A DNA stretch of 64,000 bases from Tabrizicola sp. Lineage in GTDB: Bacteria > Pseudomonadota > Alphaproteobacteria > Rhodobacterales > Rhodobacteraceae. Made by a program: the position numbers and the translations under genes. Below are positions 18,814 through 27,952 of the stretch, in pieces. Under the pieces are notes generated by a model. It was not told where the DNA came from. It saw only the letters and a list, made by a program, of their open reading frames with translations, and made no database searches. Each line of letters opens with the position of its first letter. Position 1 is the first letter of the stretch. Where the stretch lies: contig NZ_JAUXZE010000082.1 of the NCBI RefSeq assembly GCF_030694085.1, forward strand, positions 1 through 64,000, read 5' to 3'.

Positions 18814-19536
18814 TCAATGATCCGCCAGCGGCACGGTGAATTCGGCCAGATAGTCCGGGCCGTCGGTTGTGGCGGTGACGACCAGCGTCCAGTAGCGCGC
18901 GACGGGGGGTTTGTTGTGTGTGAAGATCCGGCGCAGCCCGGGAATGTTGATCGAGATGCTGCCGCTGAAATAGGGGTTGCGCTGGGCCCGGATCGCCGGG
19001 ACGGGCTTTGCGCCGACCGAGGCGGGGAGGTCGAAGCGGAACGGCAGCCCACGGGCGCTGTCGGTCGTGGCGGGAAGCGTCTGTTCTGCGGTCCAGACCG
19101 TGTAGGCCTCGGTGCTGTGCGGTGAGGAGGAGGAGGAACTGGCCATGTTCCGCCGCTCGTGGACGTCGAGGCAGGTCAGCACCAGGCGGAACTCTCCGCT
19201 GGCGCGGATCGTTTGGGCGGTACGGACCTTGCCGGAAAAGGGCGTGCCCAGCGGCACGGGGGTGCGGCCGTCGATGTCGATCAGCGAGGCGCCGAAATCC
19301 CTGGCCCGCCGGGTCCAGCGCAGGGCCTGAACGATGTTCACGGCAAGGACTGCAAGCAGCAATCCCTCGACCAGGATGATCGGGTTGAAATCGGGGTGGT
19401 TGATGTCGACGATCCAGGGCCAGCCCAGCATCCAGCCGACCCAGGCGGCAGCCGCGCCGACAAGGGCTGCCATGATCCAGGCGGTCGTCGCCTTTACCTT
19501 TGGCTCGGCGGTTTCACCCTGCGAGAGGCTGGACAT
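18814..19536 (-). CDS. Uncharacterised two-helix membrane protein
   Basis: 240 residues from ATG 19536, which is chosen by protein shape as no strong ribosome site is seen. Two hydrophobic helices at about 18-38 and 50-70 are followed by a soluble beta-rich domain (GTPFSGKVRTAQTIRASGEF, RLVLTCLDVHERRN). I do not recognise the family with confidence; it resembles DUF3592-like membrane proteins with an extracytoplasmic domain. It lies 22 bp upstream of the P1 peptidase gene in the same direction. From 19,537 to 19,699 no gene is seen. Confidence 0.6.
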   Translation of the reverse strand: MSSLSQGETAEPKVKATTAWIMAALVGAAAAWVGWMLGWPWIVDINHPDFNPIILVEGLLLAVLAVNIVQALRWTRRARDFGASLIDIDGRTPVPLGTPFSGKVRTAQTIRASGEFRLVLTCLDVHERRNMASSSSSSPHSTEAYTVWTAEQTLPATTDSARGLPFRFDLPASVGAKPVPAIRAQRNPYFSGSISINIPGLRRIFTHNKPPVARYWTLVVTATTDGPDYLAEFTVPLADH

Positions 19537-19699
19537 GCGAAGGCTGCATCCCGGTGATCGTGGTGCGATCAGTGTAGCGGGTGTCGGGGCCTGCGACCAG
19601 TGCGGGTTGCAGGTCGTATGTGGCTGCTCCTCGCGCGACTTCGTCTTCTCGTCGCTAGGGTCAGCGACGAGTGACGAAGTCATAGAGGAGCGGGGGGAG

Positions 19700-20047
19700 T
19701 CAGAAGTCGAAGATATCGCTCAGGAAGCTGTCCTTGCGTTTCTTCTTGTAGCCGCGGCGGTAATCGTCGTCATCATCCTTGTAACGGCGACGGTCATCCT
19801 CACGGTAGCCTTGCGGGGCGCGCGGTTCCGGCTGGTAGACGGGGGCCGGATGGGGGGCTGCATGCTGCTGGATCGCCTGCTGCGGGGTCGGCGCTGGCGC
19901 TGCAGCGGGGCCGCCGAGCGAGCGGTCGATGATCTTGTCCAGCTCGCCCCGGTCAAGCCAGACGCCACGGCACTTGGGGCAATAGTCGATCTCGACCCCG
20001 CCACGATCCGCCATCACCAGGGTTTCGTTGTCGACCGGACAGCGCAT
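19700..20047 (-). CDS. TFIIB-type zinc-ribbon protein
   Basis: 115 residues from ATG 20047 (GGGAG 6 bases upstream). The N-terminus has Cys3 and the knuckle CPKCRGVWLDRGELDKII (Cys23, Cys26), the zf-TFIIB domain found in small bacterial proteins of unknown role. The middle is Pro/Gln-rich. The end is a charged repeat-like tract (DDRRRYKDDDDDYRRGYKKK) closing with SFLSDIFDF. The charged tail suggests nucleic-acid or protein binding. The 257 bp between this start and the creatinase gene are noncoding. Confidence 0.75.
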   Translation of the reverse strand: MRCPVDNETLVMADRGGVEIDYCPKCRGVWLDRGELDKIIDRSLGGPAAAPAPTPQQAIQQHAAPHPAPVYQPEPRAPQGYREDDRRRYKDDDDDYRRGYKKKRKDSFLSDIFDF

Positions 20048-20304
20048 TTGCAACTCCCATTCATGTTCACCGGCTTTAGATGGGGTCGCAAACCGGCCAA
20101 GCAAGGGTCGAAAACGGACTTGCGCGAATTGTCGCGAAGGCGCATGGATGGGGGGAGCCGTGGCGATGGCGTCGCCACAGGGGCCGGTTTCGAAAGAACG
20201 GAGCCCCGACGCTTGTGGGGACATCCCCGCTTCCGTCCTGTACGCCGGGACCTTTCGGGGTCCCTTGGGCATATGTCCTGACCCCTGGAAATGAGGTCTA
20301 GGAA

Positions 20305-21519
20305 ATGTCGTTGAACCGTCCCGATATGTACCGCTTCCACAATGGCGGGAAGAAAGACACCCTCCCCTTCGCCGATCAGGAATATCATGATCGCCTGCAG
20401 GGTCTGCGCGAGATCATGGAGTTGCACGACCTGGACGCCGTCGTCCTGACCTCGATGCACAACGTCTCGTATTATTCGGGCTTCCTGTACTGTTCGTTCG
20501 GGCGTCCCTATGCCTGCGTGGTGACCAAGACCGAGTGTGTGACGATTTCCGCGGGGATCGACGCGGGCCAGCCCTGGCGCCGGTCGATCGCCGACAACAT
20601 CACTTACACCGACTGGACGCGCGACAACATGTGGCGCGCGGTGGTTTCGGTCACGGGTGAGGGCAAGGCCATCGGCTGCGAGGCGGATCACCTGACGGTG
20701 GAGCGGATGGAGAAGCTGAACACCTTCCTGAAGCCCAAGCGCGGCATGGATATCGCCCCGGCGACCATGTTCCAGCGGATGAAGAAATCCCCCGCCGAGA
20801 TCACCATGATCAAGCACGGCGCGAACGTCGCCGACGTCGGCGGCTATGCGATCCGCGAGGCGATCAAGGTCGGCGCGACCGAGCTTGAGGTGTCCATCGC
20901 CGGGCGGGATGCGATGGAGCGCGAGATTGCCAAGCGCTTCCCGGATGCGGAATACCGCGACACCTGGGTCTGGTTCCAGTCGGGGATCAACACTGACGGC
21001 GCACACAACCCGGTGACGAACCGCAAGCTGCAGCATGGCGATATTCTCAGCCTCAACTGCTTCCCGATGATCAGCGGCTACTACACCGCGCTGGAGCGGA
21101 CGCTGTTCGTGGGCGAGGTGGATGATGCCAGCATGAAGGTCTGGCAGACCAACATCGACAGCCACGAATTCGGGATGAAACTGCTGCGTCCCGGCGCCTC
21201 GTGTGCCGAGATCACCATGAAGATCAACGAGTTCCTGGCCGAGCGGCAGATGCTGCAATACCGGACCTTCGGCTATGGCCACTCGTTCGGCATCCTGTCG
21301 CACTACTATGGCCGCGAGGCGGCGCTGGAGCTGCGCGAGGACATCGACACGGTGCTGGAACCGGGGATGGTCATCAGCATGGAGCCGATGCTGACGATCC
21401 CGGAAGGCATGCCGGGTGCCGGTGGCTACCGCGAACACGACATCTTCGTCGTGACCGAGGACGAGCCCGAGGACATCACGCATTACCCCTATGGCCCCGC
21501 GTTCAACGTGGTGGCGTAA
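20305..21519 (+). CDS. Creatinase (creatine amidinohydrolase)
   Basis: 404 residues, close to the 403 of Pseudomonas putida creatinase. It hydrolyses creatine to sarcosine and urea. Shared blocks include FLYCSFGRPYA, GQPWRRS, WFQSGINTDGAHNPVT (His234 matches catalytic His232 as I recall it), LQYRTFGYGHSFG and GAGGYREHDI. The fold is M24 (Xaa-Pro peptidase-like), but creatinase lacks the metal centre. No creatininase, sarcosine oxidase or urease genes lie nearby. It ends at a strong terminator. Confidence 0.88.
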   Translation: MSLNRPDMYRFHNGGKKDTLPFADQEYHDRLQGLREIMELHDLDAVVLTSMHNVSYYSGFLYCSFGRPYACVVTKTECVTISAGIDAGQPWRRSIADNITYTDWTRDNMWRAVVSVTGEGKAIGCEADHLTVERMEKLNTFLKPKRGMDIAPATMFQRMKKSPAEITMIKHGANVADVGGYAIREAIKVGATELEVSIAGRDAMEREIAKRFPDAEYRDTWVWFQSGINTDGAHNPVTNRKLQHGDILSLNCFPMISGYYTALERTLFVGEVDDASMKVWQTNIDSHEFGMKLLRPGASCAEITMKINEFLAERQMLQYRTFGYGHSFGILSHYYGREAALELREDIDTVLEPGMVISMEPMLTIPEGMPGAGGYREHDIFVVTEDEPEDITHYPYGPAFNVVA

Positions 21520-21526
21520 CGGGATC

Positions 21527-21556
21527 GGGCCGGGGGAAACCCCGGCCCTTTTCTTT
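21527..21556 (+). terminator. Rho-independent terminator of the creatinase gene
   Basis: Stem GGGCCGGGG (21527-21535), GAAA tetraloop, CCCCGGCCC (21540-21548), then TTTTCTTT (21549-21556). The stem is perfect, 9 bp and GC-only. The T-tract touches the stop codon of the convergent gene. Confidence 0.93.
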
Positions 21557-21810
21557 CAGGCGCGTTTGATCAGGCGGATCAGGAACAGCAGGATCACCGC
21601 TCCGATCGTGGCCGAGATGATCGCGCCCGGCAGTCCGCCACCCATCGAAAGACCGGCGCGCGGCAGAAGATAGCCTCCGATCACCGCCCCAACGATCCCG
21701 ACGACGATGTTGCCGATCAGGCCGAAGCCGTAGCCCTTGACGATCAGTCCAGCAAGCCAGCCGGCCACTGCGCCGATGATCAGAATTATGATCAACGAGT
21801 CCAAACCCAT
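21556..21810 (-). CDS. GlsB/YeaQ/YmgE-family membrane protein
   Basis: 84 residues from ATG 21810 (GGAAGG upstream). Three glycine-rich hydrophobic helices and the family motifs IIGAVAGWLAGLIVKG and GNIVVGIVGAVIGGYLLP identify the transglycosylase-associated/GlsB family. Members are linked to envelope or general stress, with no proven biochemical role. A longer frame to 22185 lacks support. Confidence 0.85.
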   Translation of the reverse strand: MGLDSLIIILIIGAVAGWLAGLIVKGYGFGLIGNIVVGIVGAVIGGYLLPRAGLSMGGGLPGAIISATIGAVILLFLIRLIKRA

Positions 21811-22114
21811 GTCAGTCCTTCCAAATGCCCCGGAAGGGGGCAAAGGCAGCATATCACAGAAGCCGGCTTGGCGCGCTTGTCTGCGTGATTGTCTGGCGAC
21901 CAAACGAATCGACCTGTCTGTCGGGGTCGCGGTTGGGGCCACATTCAGGGGCGGAACTGAAGAAAACGAACCCCCGCGCGGGAATCCCAAGTGAATCCGG
22001 CTTCGAACCAGCTTTGCCCGCGAAGATTCGGAAAAGCTTGTGCTTTTAGGCTTGACGCATGGCCGGTCGCATGGCGCAAGGTGACCATAGCTGCCCAAAG
22101 ATGAGTCTGCACCC
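21811..22114. other. 304-bp noncoding divergent promoter region
   Basis: It separates the divergent GlsB-like and L,D-transpeptidase genes and must hold both promoters. Towards the GlsB gene the minus strand reads GTGATATGCT shortly upstream, a possible -10. A GGAAC at about 21,954 recalls ECF-sigma -35 elements, but no matching -10 follows. No small gene or stable RNA was recognised. Confidence 0.4.
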
Positions 22115-23011
22115 GTGACCCAATCCCTAGCCCGGATCTTCGCGATCCTCGCCCTTCCCTTGCTTGCCGCCTGCGCAGGCACCACCCAGAAGCAACCCGA
22201 CGTCGTTGCTGGCTACGAAGGCATCCAGGACGGTGAGTTCTTCATCGAGCCGGTGCCCGCGCAGTACCTTTACGAGGGCAACCGGAAGGTCGAAGTGGCC
22301 TATACCGGGCCCGAGGCCCCTGGAACGGTGGTCGTCGATACCTTCGCCCGCAAGCTTTACCTGGTGAATGACGGCGGGACGGCCACGCGCTATCCCATCG
22401 CCGTGGGGCGAGAGGGGCTGTCATTCCGTGGCACGGGAGTCATCGGGCGCAAGGCCGAATGGCCGTCGTGGACACCCACGGCGAACATGGTCCGCACCCG
22501 GCCCGACCTTTACGCGGCCTACGCCGGTGGCCTGCCCGGCGGGCTGACCAACCCGCTCGGCGCGCGGGCGCTCTATCTGTACCGCGGCAACCGCGACACG
22601 ATGTTCCGCATCCACGGTACGGCGGATGCGGCCTCGATCGGCCATGCGACCAGTGCGGGCTGCATCCGTCTGTTCAACCAGGACGCCATCGACCTGTACA
22701 ACCGCGTGCCGAACGGCTCCCGCGTGAAGGTGCGCAGCGAAGCGGAAAGCCTGGCGCTGGAAGGCCCGCAGATGGTCGATGCCTATGGCCGCCTGGTTCC
22801 CGAGACGCCCGAGAACATCGCCCTGAAGGAAAAGGAAGCCGCTGCCATCGCCAAGAAAGAGGCGAAGGACAGGGTCGCTTCCGAAAAGGCCGAGAAGAAG
22901 CGTCTGGCCGCCTGCGAGCGTCGCGGCATCGCCGCCGAAGAATGTCCGCGCCCCAATGCCCCGGCCGCAGTCGTAACGGTCGGCACCTCGGACAGCTCTA
23001 TAGCCGGATGA
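22115..23011 (+). CDS. L,D-transpeptidase lipoprotein (YkuD)
   Basis: 298 residues, GTG start. The lipobox is LAAC (17-20), so it is probably a lipoprotein. The YkuD domain (about 68-210) has the active site HGTADAASIGHATSAGCIR with His167 and catalytic Cys183. These enzymes form 3-3 crosslinks or attach proteins to peptidoglycan. A Lys/Glu/Ala-rich helical tail (about 235-275) is typical of Rhodobacteraceae homologues. The stop overlaps the convergent cupin gene by 14 bp. Confidence 0.9.
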   Translation: MTQSLARIFAILALPLLAACAGTTQKQPDVVAGYEGIQDGEFFIEPVPAQYLYEGNRKVEVAYTGPEAPGTVVVDTFARKLYLVNDGGTATRYPIAVGREGLSFRGTGVIGRKAEWPSWTPTANMVRTRPDLYAAYAGGLPGGLTNPLGARALYLYRGNRDTMFRIHGTADAASIGHATSAGCIRLFNQDAIDLYNRVPNGSRVKVRSEAESLALEGPQMVDAYGRLVPETPENIALKEKEAAAIAKKEAKDRVASEKAEKKRLAACERRGIAAEECPRPNAPAAVVTVGTSDSSIAG

Positions 23012-23339
23012 CGTAGTCCTTGAGGGTGGTCTGCACGACCTCCCACGTCCCTTCAAAGCCCGGGCGGATGATCATGCTGTCGCCCGGGTGAAGCTGGGTG
23101 ACAGTGCCATCCGCGCTGGTCAGCAGGGAATAGCCCGACAGGATGCGGAAATACTCCCACTCGCCATACTTCACCCGCCACTTGCCGGGCGTGGACTGCC
23201 AGAGACCGCAGTACAGGCCGTCGCGGTCCTCCAGGTTCCAGGTGCTGTGGACCGGGTTGCCGGAAATCAGCCGGTCAGGCTCGGGTCCGCCGATCTCTGG
23301 TGCCGTGCCGTCGCGGCTGACGCGCTGGATGAGGGTCAT
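22998..23339 (-). CDS. Cupin (DUF861/cupin_3) protein
   Basis: 113 residues from ATG 23339 (AAAGGAG upstream). The cupin_3 barrel is seen in WRVKYGEWEYFRILSGYS and LHPGDSMIIRPGFEGTWEVV. The conserved histidines of classic metal cupins are mostly missing, as in DUF861. A role in ureidoglycolate-like chemistry or sensing is possible but unproven. It is one of few genes reading left in this stretch. The 169 bp to panB hold no other gene. Confidence 0.8.
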   Translation of the reverse strand: MTLIQRVSRDGTAPEIGGPEPDRLISGNPVHSTWNLEDRDGLYCGLWQSTPGKWRVKYGEWEYFRILSGYSLLTSADGTVTQLHPGDSMIIRPGFEGTWEVVQTTLKDYVIRL

Positions 23340-23508
23340 GATGCTCTCCTTTGACCGCACAGTCATGACTCCTGCACCTGAAGGGTCAACCCCGTGACGC
23401 TGCGGTCGGCGGTGCTGCGCTGCGGCGCAATTATGTTGCGGACGCGTTTCGGTTGTGCCCATATGACAGGCAGATTGCGAAAGCGCCCCCACGCTGCGAG
23501 GCCCGAAG

Positions 23509-24345
23509 ATGAGCGCCACTTCCCCCGTCCGGCCGGTGCTTCCCCCCGATATCCGCGCCCGCAAGGGTGGGGCTCCACTTGTGGTGCTGACCGCCTATTC
23601 CACTCCCGTTGCCAGACTGGTCGATGCGCATTGCGACATCACTCTGGTCGGCGACTCGGTCGGGATGGTGATTCACGGACTGCCATCCACGCTGGGCGTG
23701 ACGATGGAGATGATGATCCTGCATGGCCGCGCCGTGGTCCGCGGCTCCCAGAAGGCGATGCCGGTGATCGACATGCCCTTCGGGTCCTATGAAGAAAGCC
23801 CGCAACAGGCCTTCCGCAATGCGTCGCGCCTGATGGCCGAAACCGGCGCCCCTTCGGTCAAGCTGGAGGGCGGGCAGCACATGGCCGAAACGATTGCCTT
23901 CCTGACGGCCCGGGGCGTGCCGGTGATGGCGCATATCGGCCTGACACCGCAGTCGGTGAACACCCTGGGCGGCTACAAGGTCGTGGGTCGCGCCGACGAG
24001 GCCGACAAGGTCATGGCCGACGCCCGCGCGGTCGAGGCTGCCGGGGCGTTCTCGGTCGTGCTGGAGAAGGTGCCGGAAGGTCTGGCGGGTCGGATCACCA
24101 AGGCGCTGGCAATCCCGACGATCGGCATCGGTGCGGGCGTGGACTGCGACGGGCAGGTGCTGGTGGTCGACGACATGCTGGGCCTTTTCACCGACTTCCG
24201 CCCCAAGTTCGTCAAACGCTATGCCGAGCTTGGGAAAGACGCCAACGCCGCCATCGCCGCCTATGCCGCCGAGGTCCGGTCCCGCAGCTTCCCGGCAGCC
24301 GAACATTCCTTTCCCGATGTCCTGCCCGCGAAAGACAAGACATGA
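23509..24345 (+). CDS. panB: Ketopantoate hydroxymethyltransferase
   Basis: 278 residues. PanB adds a hydroxymethyl group from methylene-THF to alpha-ketoisovalerate, the first committed step to pantothenate. Family blocks are [60 protein letters not shown] and [15 protein letters not shown]. Residues binding Mg2+ and substrate (Asp in GDSVG, Glu in LEGG) are present. It overlaps panC as ATGA. Confidence 0.96.
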   Translation: MSATSPVRPVLPPDIRARKGGAPLVVLTAYSTPVARLVDAHCDITLVGDSVGMVIHGLPSTLGVTMEMMILHGRAVVRGSQKAMPVIDMPFGSYEESPQQAFRNASRLMAETGAPSVKLEGGQHMAETIAFLTARGVPVMAHIGLTPQSVNTLGGYKVVGRADEADKVMADARAVEAAGAFSVVLEKVPEGLAGRITKALAIPTIGIGAGVDCDGQVLVVDDMLGLFTDFRPKFVKRYAELGKDANAAIAAYAAEVRSRSFPAAEHSFPDVLPAKDKT

Positions 24346-25181
24346 CCCCGATCATCCGAACGGTGGCCGACCTTCGTTCCCTGGCGCGCGGATGGAAGGC
24401 GCAGGGCGAAACCGTGGGCGTGGTGCCGACGATGGGCGCGCTGCATGACGGGCACCTCTCGCTCGCCCACCGGGCGCGGGCGGAATGTGACCGGGTGATC
24501 ACGACGATCTTCGTGAACCCCAAGCAGTTCAACAACCCCGAGGACCTGAAGAAATACCCCCGCAGCGAAGAGGCCGACGCCACCCTTCTGGCCACGGTCC
24601 CGGTCGACGCGATCTTCGCCCCCCCGGTCGAAGAGGTCTACCCCGACGGCTTCATCACCAATGTCACCATGCAGGGCGTGGCGCAGCCCTTGGAAGGCTA
24701 CATGCGCCCCGGTCACTTCGACGGCGTGGCGACCGTGGTGACCAAGCTCTTCGGCATGACGCTGGCTGACAACGGCTACTTCGGCCAGAAGGACTGGCAG
24801 CAGCTGCAGGTTGTCCTGCGGCTGGTGCGCGACCTGAACCTGCCCGTCCAGGTCGTCGGCTGCGAGACGATCCGTGAGGCCGACGGTCTGGCCATGTCCT
24901 CGCGCAACGTCCGCCTGACCCCCGAAGGCCGCGCCAAAGCCCCGGTCCTTTACGCTGCGATCACCCGCGCCGCGCAGGACATCCGCGTCGGCCACGCCGA
25001 CCGCATGGCGATCCGCGAAGCAGCGGAAACCATGCGCGAAGCGGGCTTCGAGCGCGTCGAATACATTGAACTTCGCGATGCCGAGACGCTGATGCCCTCG
25101 GACGACCCCCGCCGCCCGCGCCGGATGCTGGCCGCCGCCTGGGTCGACGGCGTGCGCCTGATCGACAACATCCCGGTCTAG
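24342..25181 (+). CDS. panC: Pantothenate synthetase
   Basis: 279 residues. PanC joins pantoate and beta-alanine using ATP. Signature blocks are [15 protein letters not shown] (HxGH-like nucleotide motif), [34 protein letters not shown] and [16 protein letters not shown]. Translationally coupled to panB. A repeat and a hairpin follow before the next operon. Confidence 0.96.
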   Translation: MTPIIRTVADLRSLARGWKAQGETVGVVPTMGALHDGHLSLAHRARAECDRVITTIFVNPKQFNNPEDLKKYPRSEEADATLLATVPVDAIFAPPVEEVYPDGFITNVTMQGVAQPLEGYMRPGHFDGVATVVTKLFGMTLADNGYFGQKDWQQLQVVLRLVRDLNLPVQVVGCETIREADGLAMSSRNVRLTPEGRAKAPVLYAAITRAAQDIRVGHADRMAIREAAETMREAGFERVEYIELRDAETLMPSDDPRRPRRMLAAAWVDGVRLIDNIPV

Positions 25182-25182
25182 G

Positions 25183-25220
25183 CCTTTCATCTTTGCCGAA
25201 ATATCCCCGCCGGAGGCATC
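25183..25220 (+). repeat. Dispersed intergenic repeat, copy 1
   Basis: The element reads CCTTTCATCTTTGCCGAAAT then ATCCCCGCCGGAGGCATC. Related copies lie at 27,901-27,943 (minus), 37,071-37,113 (minus) and 54,303-54,333 (plus). All four are intergenic. All lie in the Rhodobacteraceae-like part. Confidence 0.65.
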
Positions 25221-25261
25221 CTGCCGGTCCGACCCGCGCCACCATTCCGCACTTGGCGGAT

Positions 25262-25288
25262 GGGGGAAGTTGCTGCAAGACTTCCCCC
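25262..25288 (+). terminator. Hairpin after panBC
   Basis: GGGGGAAGT (25262-25270) pairs perfectly with ACTTCCCCC (25280-25288) across a 9-base loop. It sits between panC and the next operon. No T-tract follows, so termination is likely but unproven. Confidence 0.5.
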
Positions 25289-25318
25289 CGAGATGCGCCG
25301 ATTATTCGGTGCCGGAAG

Positions 25319-25350
25319 GATGTAATTCACTGTTACATCACTATGTGATG
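25319..25350 (+). promoter_or_regulatory. Mutually exclusive inverted repeats before the coiled-coil operon
   Basis: GATGTAA (25319-25325) pairs with TTACATC (25333-25339), and CATCAC (25336-25341) pairs with GTGATG (25345-25350). They share CATC, so the two structures compete. The stretch is AT-rich against a GC-rich background and ends 25 bp before the start codon at 25376 (GGAGG at 25366-25370). It is a plausible operator or 5'-leader switch. Confidence 0.5.
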
Positions 25351-25375
25351 CAAACGATGTTCAACGGAGGGTCGG

Positions 25376-26446
25376 ATGGCCGATTTCGAAACGCAGATCA
25401 AGGAAAGCCAGGCTCAGGTCGCCGAGGCGCAGGCAAAGATCAGTGCGATCACCAGCCGGATCGAGGCGGCGCGGTCCAAGCTTGACCAGGGCGTGCAGCT
25501 GGACGTCGAAAACGCCACGCTGGAGGATGTGTCGAAGCACACCGATCTGATGAACGCGAACATCGCCGAACTCATCATGGGCCTCGACGACGTCACCGCT
25601 GGCTTTTCAGCCGAGTTCGCCGAGATGCGGTCGAAAACCGGGATGGAGACCTTCATCGGCATCTTCTCCTCGGCCAAGGCGGAATCGATGCGCCAGGAAC
25701 GGATGCGCGCCGCGACCATCGACGACAAGCTGCAGGACCTGATCGCGAAATCGGACGTGATCGTGCGGCTGCTGCAAGGCCAGCTTGACCTTCTGAACGT
25801 GCAGAAAACGCGGGTAGAGGGGAACCTCGCCTCGACCCTGACCGAGCGAGAAGAAACCGTGGGCGCGCTGGAAGCGGTGCGGAAGGAAGTCGCCAGCCTC
25901 GACCCAAGGATCATCGAGCTGGAGAACAGGATCAGCGTCGAACAGGACGCGGCGGCGCGGACCAAGCTGGAGACGGAGCTGGCCAACCTCAACGCGCAGT
26001 ACAACGCGCTGGTGCAGGATGAGCAGGTGAAGCTGGCAAAGTCGCAGACGCTGGAGCGGTACATCGAGAAGGGCAAGACCTGGGTCGACAGCCTGCAGAA
26101 CCAGGCGGCGACGCAGCTGGTGCTGATCAACAAGCTGCAGACGGACACCAAGCAGCGGGTGGTGCTGTATGACGCGCTGACCAGTTCGTTGAAGACCGCC
26201 CAGCAGCAGGACGTCGCGCACCGGATCAACGAGATCGGGGTGAAGACCGACCAGGAAGCCCAGACCGCGATGGCGGCCATTGGGGCTGCGACAAACGACA
26301 AGATGGCCGACATGCTGGAAGCGCATGAGGGGCATATGGTCTTCGCGAGGGCCATCCTGGAGCAGAAGGCGAAGGCGGATGAACGCTTCGCCCGCCGGTT
26401 CGCGGCGATTGTCGAGAAGCACGACAAGAACGCGTATGGGGAATGA
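25376..26446 (+). CDS. Long coiled-coil protein, first gene of an uncharacterised operon
   Basis: 356 residues, no signal peptide or membrane helix. Nearly all of it is predicted helix with heptad-like Leu/Ile/Ala spacing, especially at 125-260 (VRLLQGQLDLLNVQKTRVEG, LETELANLNAQYNALVQDE). The C-terminal 80 residues (NDKMADMLEAHEGHMVF) are more variable. It loosely recalls TelA/toxic-anion-resistance or PspA-like proteins, but I see no decisive motif. It is the lead gene of eight coupled genes (plus one insert) with an AAA+ ATPase. The next gene overlaps as ATGA. It may form the scaffold or filament the ATPase acts on (inference). Confidence 0.75.
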   Translation: MADFETQIKESQAQVAEAQAKISAITSRIEAARSKLDQGVQLDVENATLEDVSKHTDLMNANIAELIMGLDDVTAGFSAEFAEMRSKTGMETFIGIFSSAKAESMRQERMRAATIDDKLQDLIAKSDVIVRLLQGQLDLLNVQKTRVEGNLASTLTEREETVGALEAVRKEVASLDPRIIELENRISVEQDAAARTKLETELANLNAQYNALVQDEQVKLAKSQTLERYIEKGKTWVDSLQNQAATQLVLINKLQTDTKQRVVLYDALTSSLKTAQQQDVAHRINEIGVKTDQEAQTAMAAIGAATNDKMADMLEAHEGHMVFARAILEQKAKADERFARRFAAIVEKHDKNAYGE

Positions 26447-26763
26447 CCTTCCGGGGTCAGGTGCGCTGGGCGCTGACCCGGGGGATTGCGGCGGTGGTGG
26501 TCGGGGCGGCTCTCGCCTTTGTCACCATCGTCTTCGAGCTCTATGGCTACCGGATTGCGCAGCAGGTTACCGGGTTGCTAACGGTATTCCTGATCTCGAG
26601 CGGGACGTTCCTGGCCCTGCTGGGCGGTTTGGCCCGGCCGGCGCAGAGATGGGCGCTTCTACATGGTCTGCCAGCGGGGCGGCTGCGCGACGTGATCCTT
26701 GGCAGCAATCTGCTGCGGCGCTGGTATTGGGTCGATGGAGCGGGACGCGCGCGCGATGACTGA
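26443..26763 (+). CDS. Small two-helix membrane protein
   Basis: 106 residues. Two hydrophobic helices at about 13-33 and 40-61 are separated by a short turn, and a basic tail (QRWALLHGLPAGRLRDVI) lies probably in the cytoplasm. It overlaps both neighbours (ATGA upstream, 8 bp downstream). Family not recognised. A membrane anchor for the coiled-coil protein is plausible. Confidence 0.7.
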   Translation: MTFRGQVRWALTRGIAAVVVGAALAFVTIVFELYGYRIAQQVTGLLTVFLISSGTFLALLGGLARPAQRWALLHGLPAGRLRDVILGSNLLRRWYWVDGAGRARDD

Positions 26764-27883
26764 GGTAATCGTCAAGGACCAGCTGACCTCGGACCATCAC
26801 GAGCTTTACGACACGCTCGTTGCCCGGCGCTACTTTGCCAAGTTTGACCGGATCAGCGGGCATCTGGGCCGGGTGGCGGCGGAGATGGAGACAGAGGGGC
26901 GGCTGACGCGGACCGAGGCTCGGGTGCTGGGGAAGTACCTGACGGCGGTGGCGGCGACGTTTCGGGCGTTGAACCACAAGTACCTGATGACGGGGCGGGG
27001 CGAGACGGCCCCCAGACTGACCATCGACCGGCATGAGAGCGGGTTTCCCGTCGCGCAAGAGCTGATGACGATGGCCGTGGATGCCCAGCAGGCCGAGAAG
27101 CATCTGGCCGGGATGCCGTCCGAGACGGAACTCAAGGACCGGATGGTCCGGCAGATCGTCGGCGATCAGACAATCCCCACCGCACTGCAGTTCGCCTTGT
27201 CGCAGCGGTATTACTATGAGGCCTTGGCGGCGGGGGGCATGTTCTGGGCTCGGAACGATCCTGACGCGCAATGGATCGAAGACCTTGGCGCCCGACGCCA
27301 TTTCCTGGTGCATTGGGCGGTCTGGGACACTCAGGTCAACCTGCCGGTGGTGTACCTGATGGACCTGGAGGACAGCGGCAAACGCCCGATCCTGAACGAT
27401 GCTTATCGCTGGCCGCAGGCTCAGGCGGCGCTGATGGCGCAGTCGGTGGGCGGGCTGAAGCTGCTGACGATTGCCACCGGGTTCGACAAGGATTTTGCCG
27501 ATTTACACCCCAAGCGGCTGCGGCGGATCATCCTGGGGCCGATGTATTCGGCGAGCTTCACTTTGCAGTCAGGGCCGATCTCGAAGGTGCTGGAGGGGGC
27601 GAAGGCACCTGAAGGCGAGGATTGGGCGCTGGTCTGGACGGTGGAGGACCTGATCTCGGACCGCGAGGAGGCGGTGAAGGACGGCTGGTTCTCGTCCTCG
27701 GCAAGGCAGGTCTACAAGCTGGACCCGGTGGCAGGGGCAGAGTTGGGGGCCACGCGGCAGGACCGGATGATCATCCTGCCCGAGAAGCCCTATCAGGTGT
27801 TGGTGGAGCAGAACCCCACGGGGCTGCGGGCCTATCGGAAGTTCGTGGTTGGGGCCGGGGGGCGGCTTATTCCGACGTTGTGA
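26756..27883 (+). CDS. Uncharacterised soluble protein of the AAA+ operon
   Basis: 375 residues from ATG 26756, overlapping the preceding stop; an ATG at 26735 is an alternative. No membrane helix or known catalytic motif is seen. The N-terminal third is helical and charged (FDRISGHLGRVAAEMETEGRL). The C-terminal two-thirds look alpha/beta, with HFLVHWAVWDTQVNLPVVYL and RRIILGPMYSASFTLQSG. Glycine is strongly written GGG and arginine CGG here, unlike pan genes. I do not recognise the family. Operon position implies it works with the ATPase at 27,953. Confidence 0.75.
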   Translation: MTEVIVKDQLTSDHHELYDTLVARRYFAKFDRISGHLGRVAAEMETEGRLTRTEARVLGKYLTAVAATFRALNHKYLMTGRGETAPRLTIDRHESGFPVAQELMTMAVDAQQAEKHLAGMPSETELKDRMVRQIVGDQTIPTALQFALSQRYYYEALAAGGMFWARNDPDAQWIEDLGARRHFLVHWAVWDTQVNLPVVYLMDLEDSGKRPILNDAYRWPQAQAALMAQSVGGLKLLTIATGFDKDFADLHPKRLRRIILGPMYSASFTLQSGPISKVLEGAKAPEGEDWALVWTVEDLISDREEAVKDGWFSSSARQVYKLDPVAGAELGATRQDRMIILPEKPYQVLVEQNPTGLRAYRKFVVGAGGRLIPTL

Positions 27884-27900
27884 TTGGTGGATGCGTCCGG

Positions 27901-27943
27901 GGCGCTGCCCCGGGCCCCGGGATATTTTCGGACAGATGAAAGG
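27901..27943 (-). repeat. Dispersed intergenic repeat, copy 2
   Basis: The minus strand reads CCTTTCATCTGTCCGAAAAT then ATCCCGGGGCCCGG. It matches copy 1 at 25,183 in the first half and lies between two genes of one operon. Confidence 0.6.
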
Positions 27944-27952
27944 GTTTGCCGG

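Noticed and set aside
25376..26446. Firm call as TelA tellurite-resistance protein
   Set aside because: Only general coiled-coil similarity is visible and no specific TelA motif could be confirmed.
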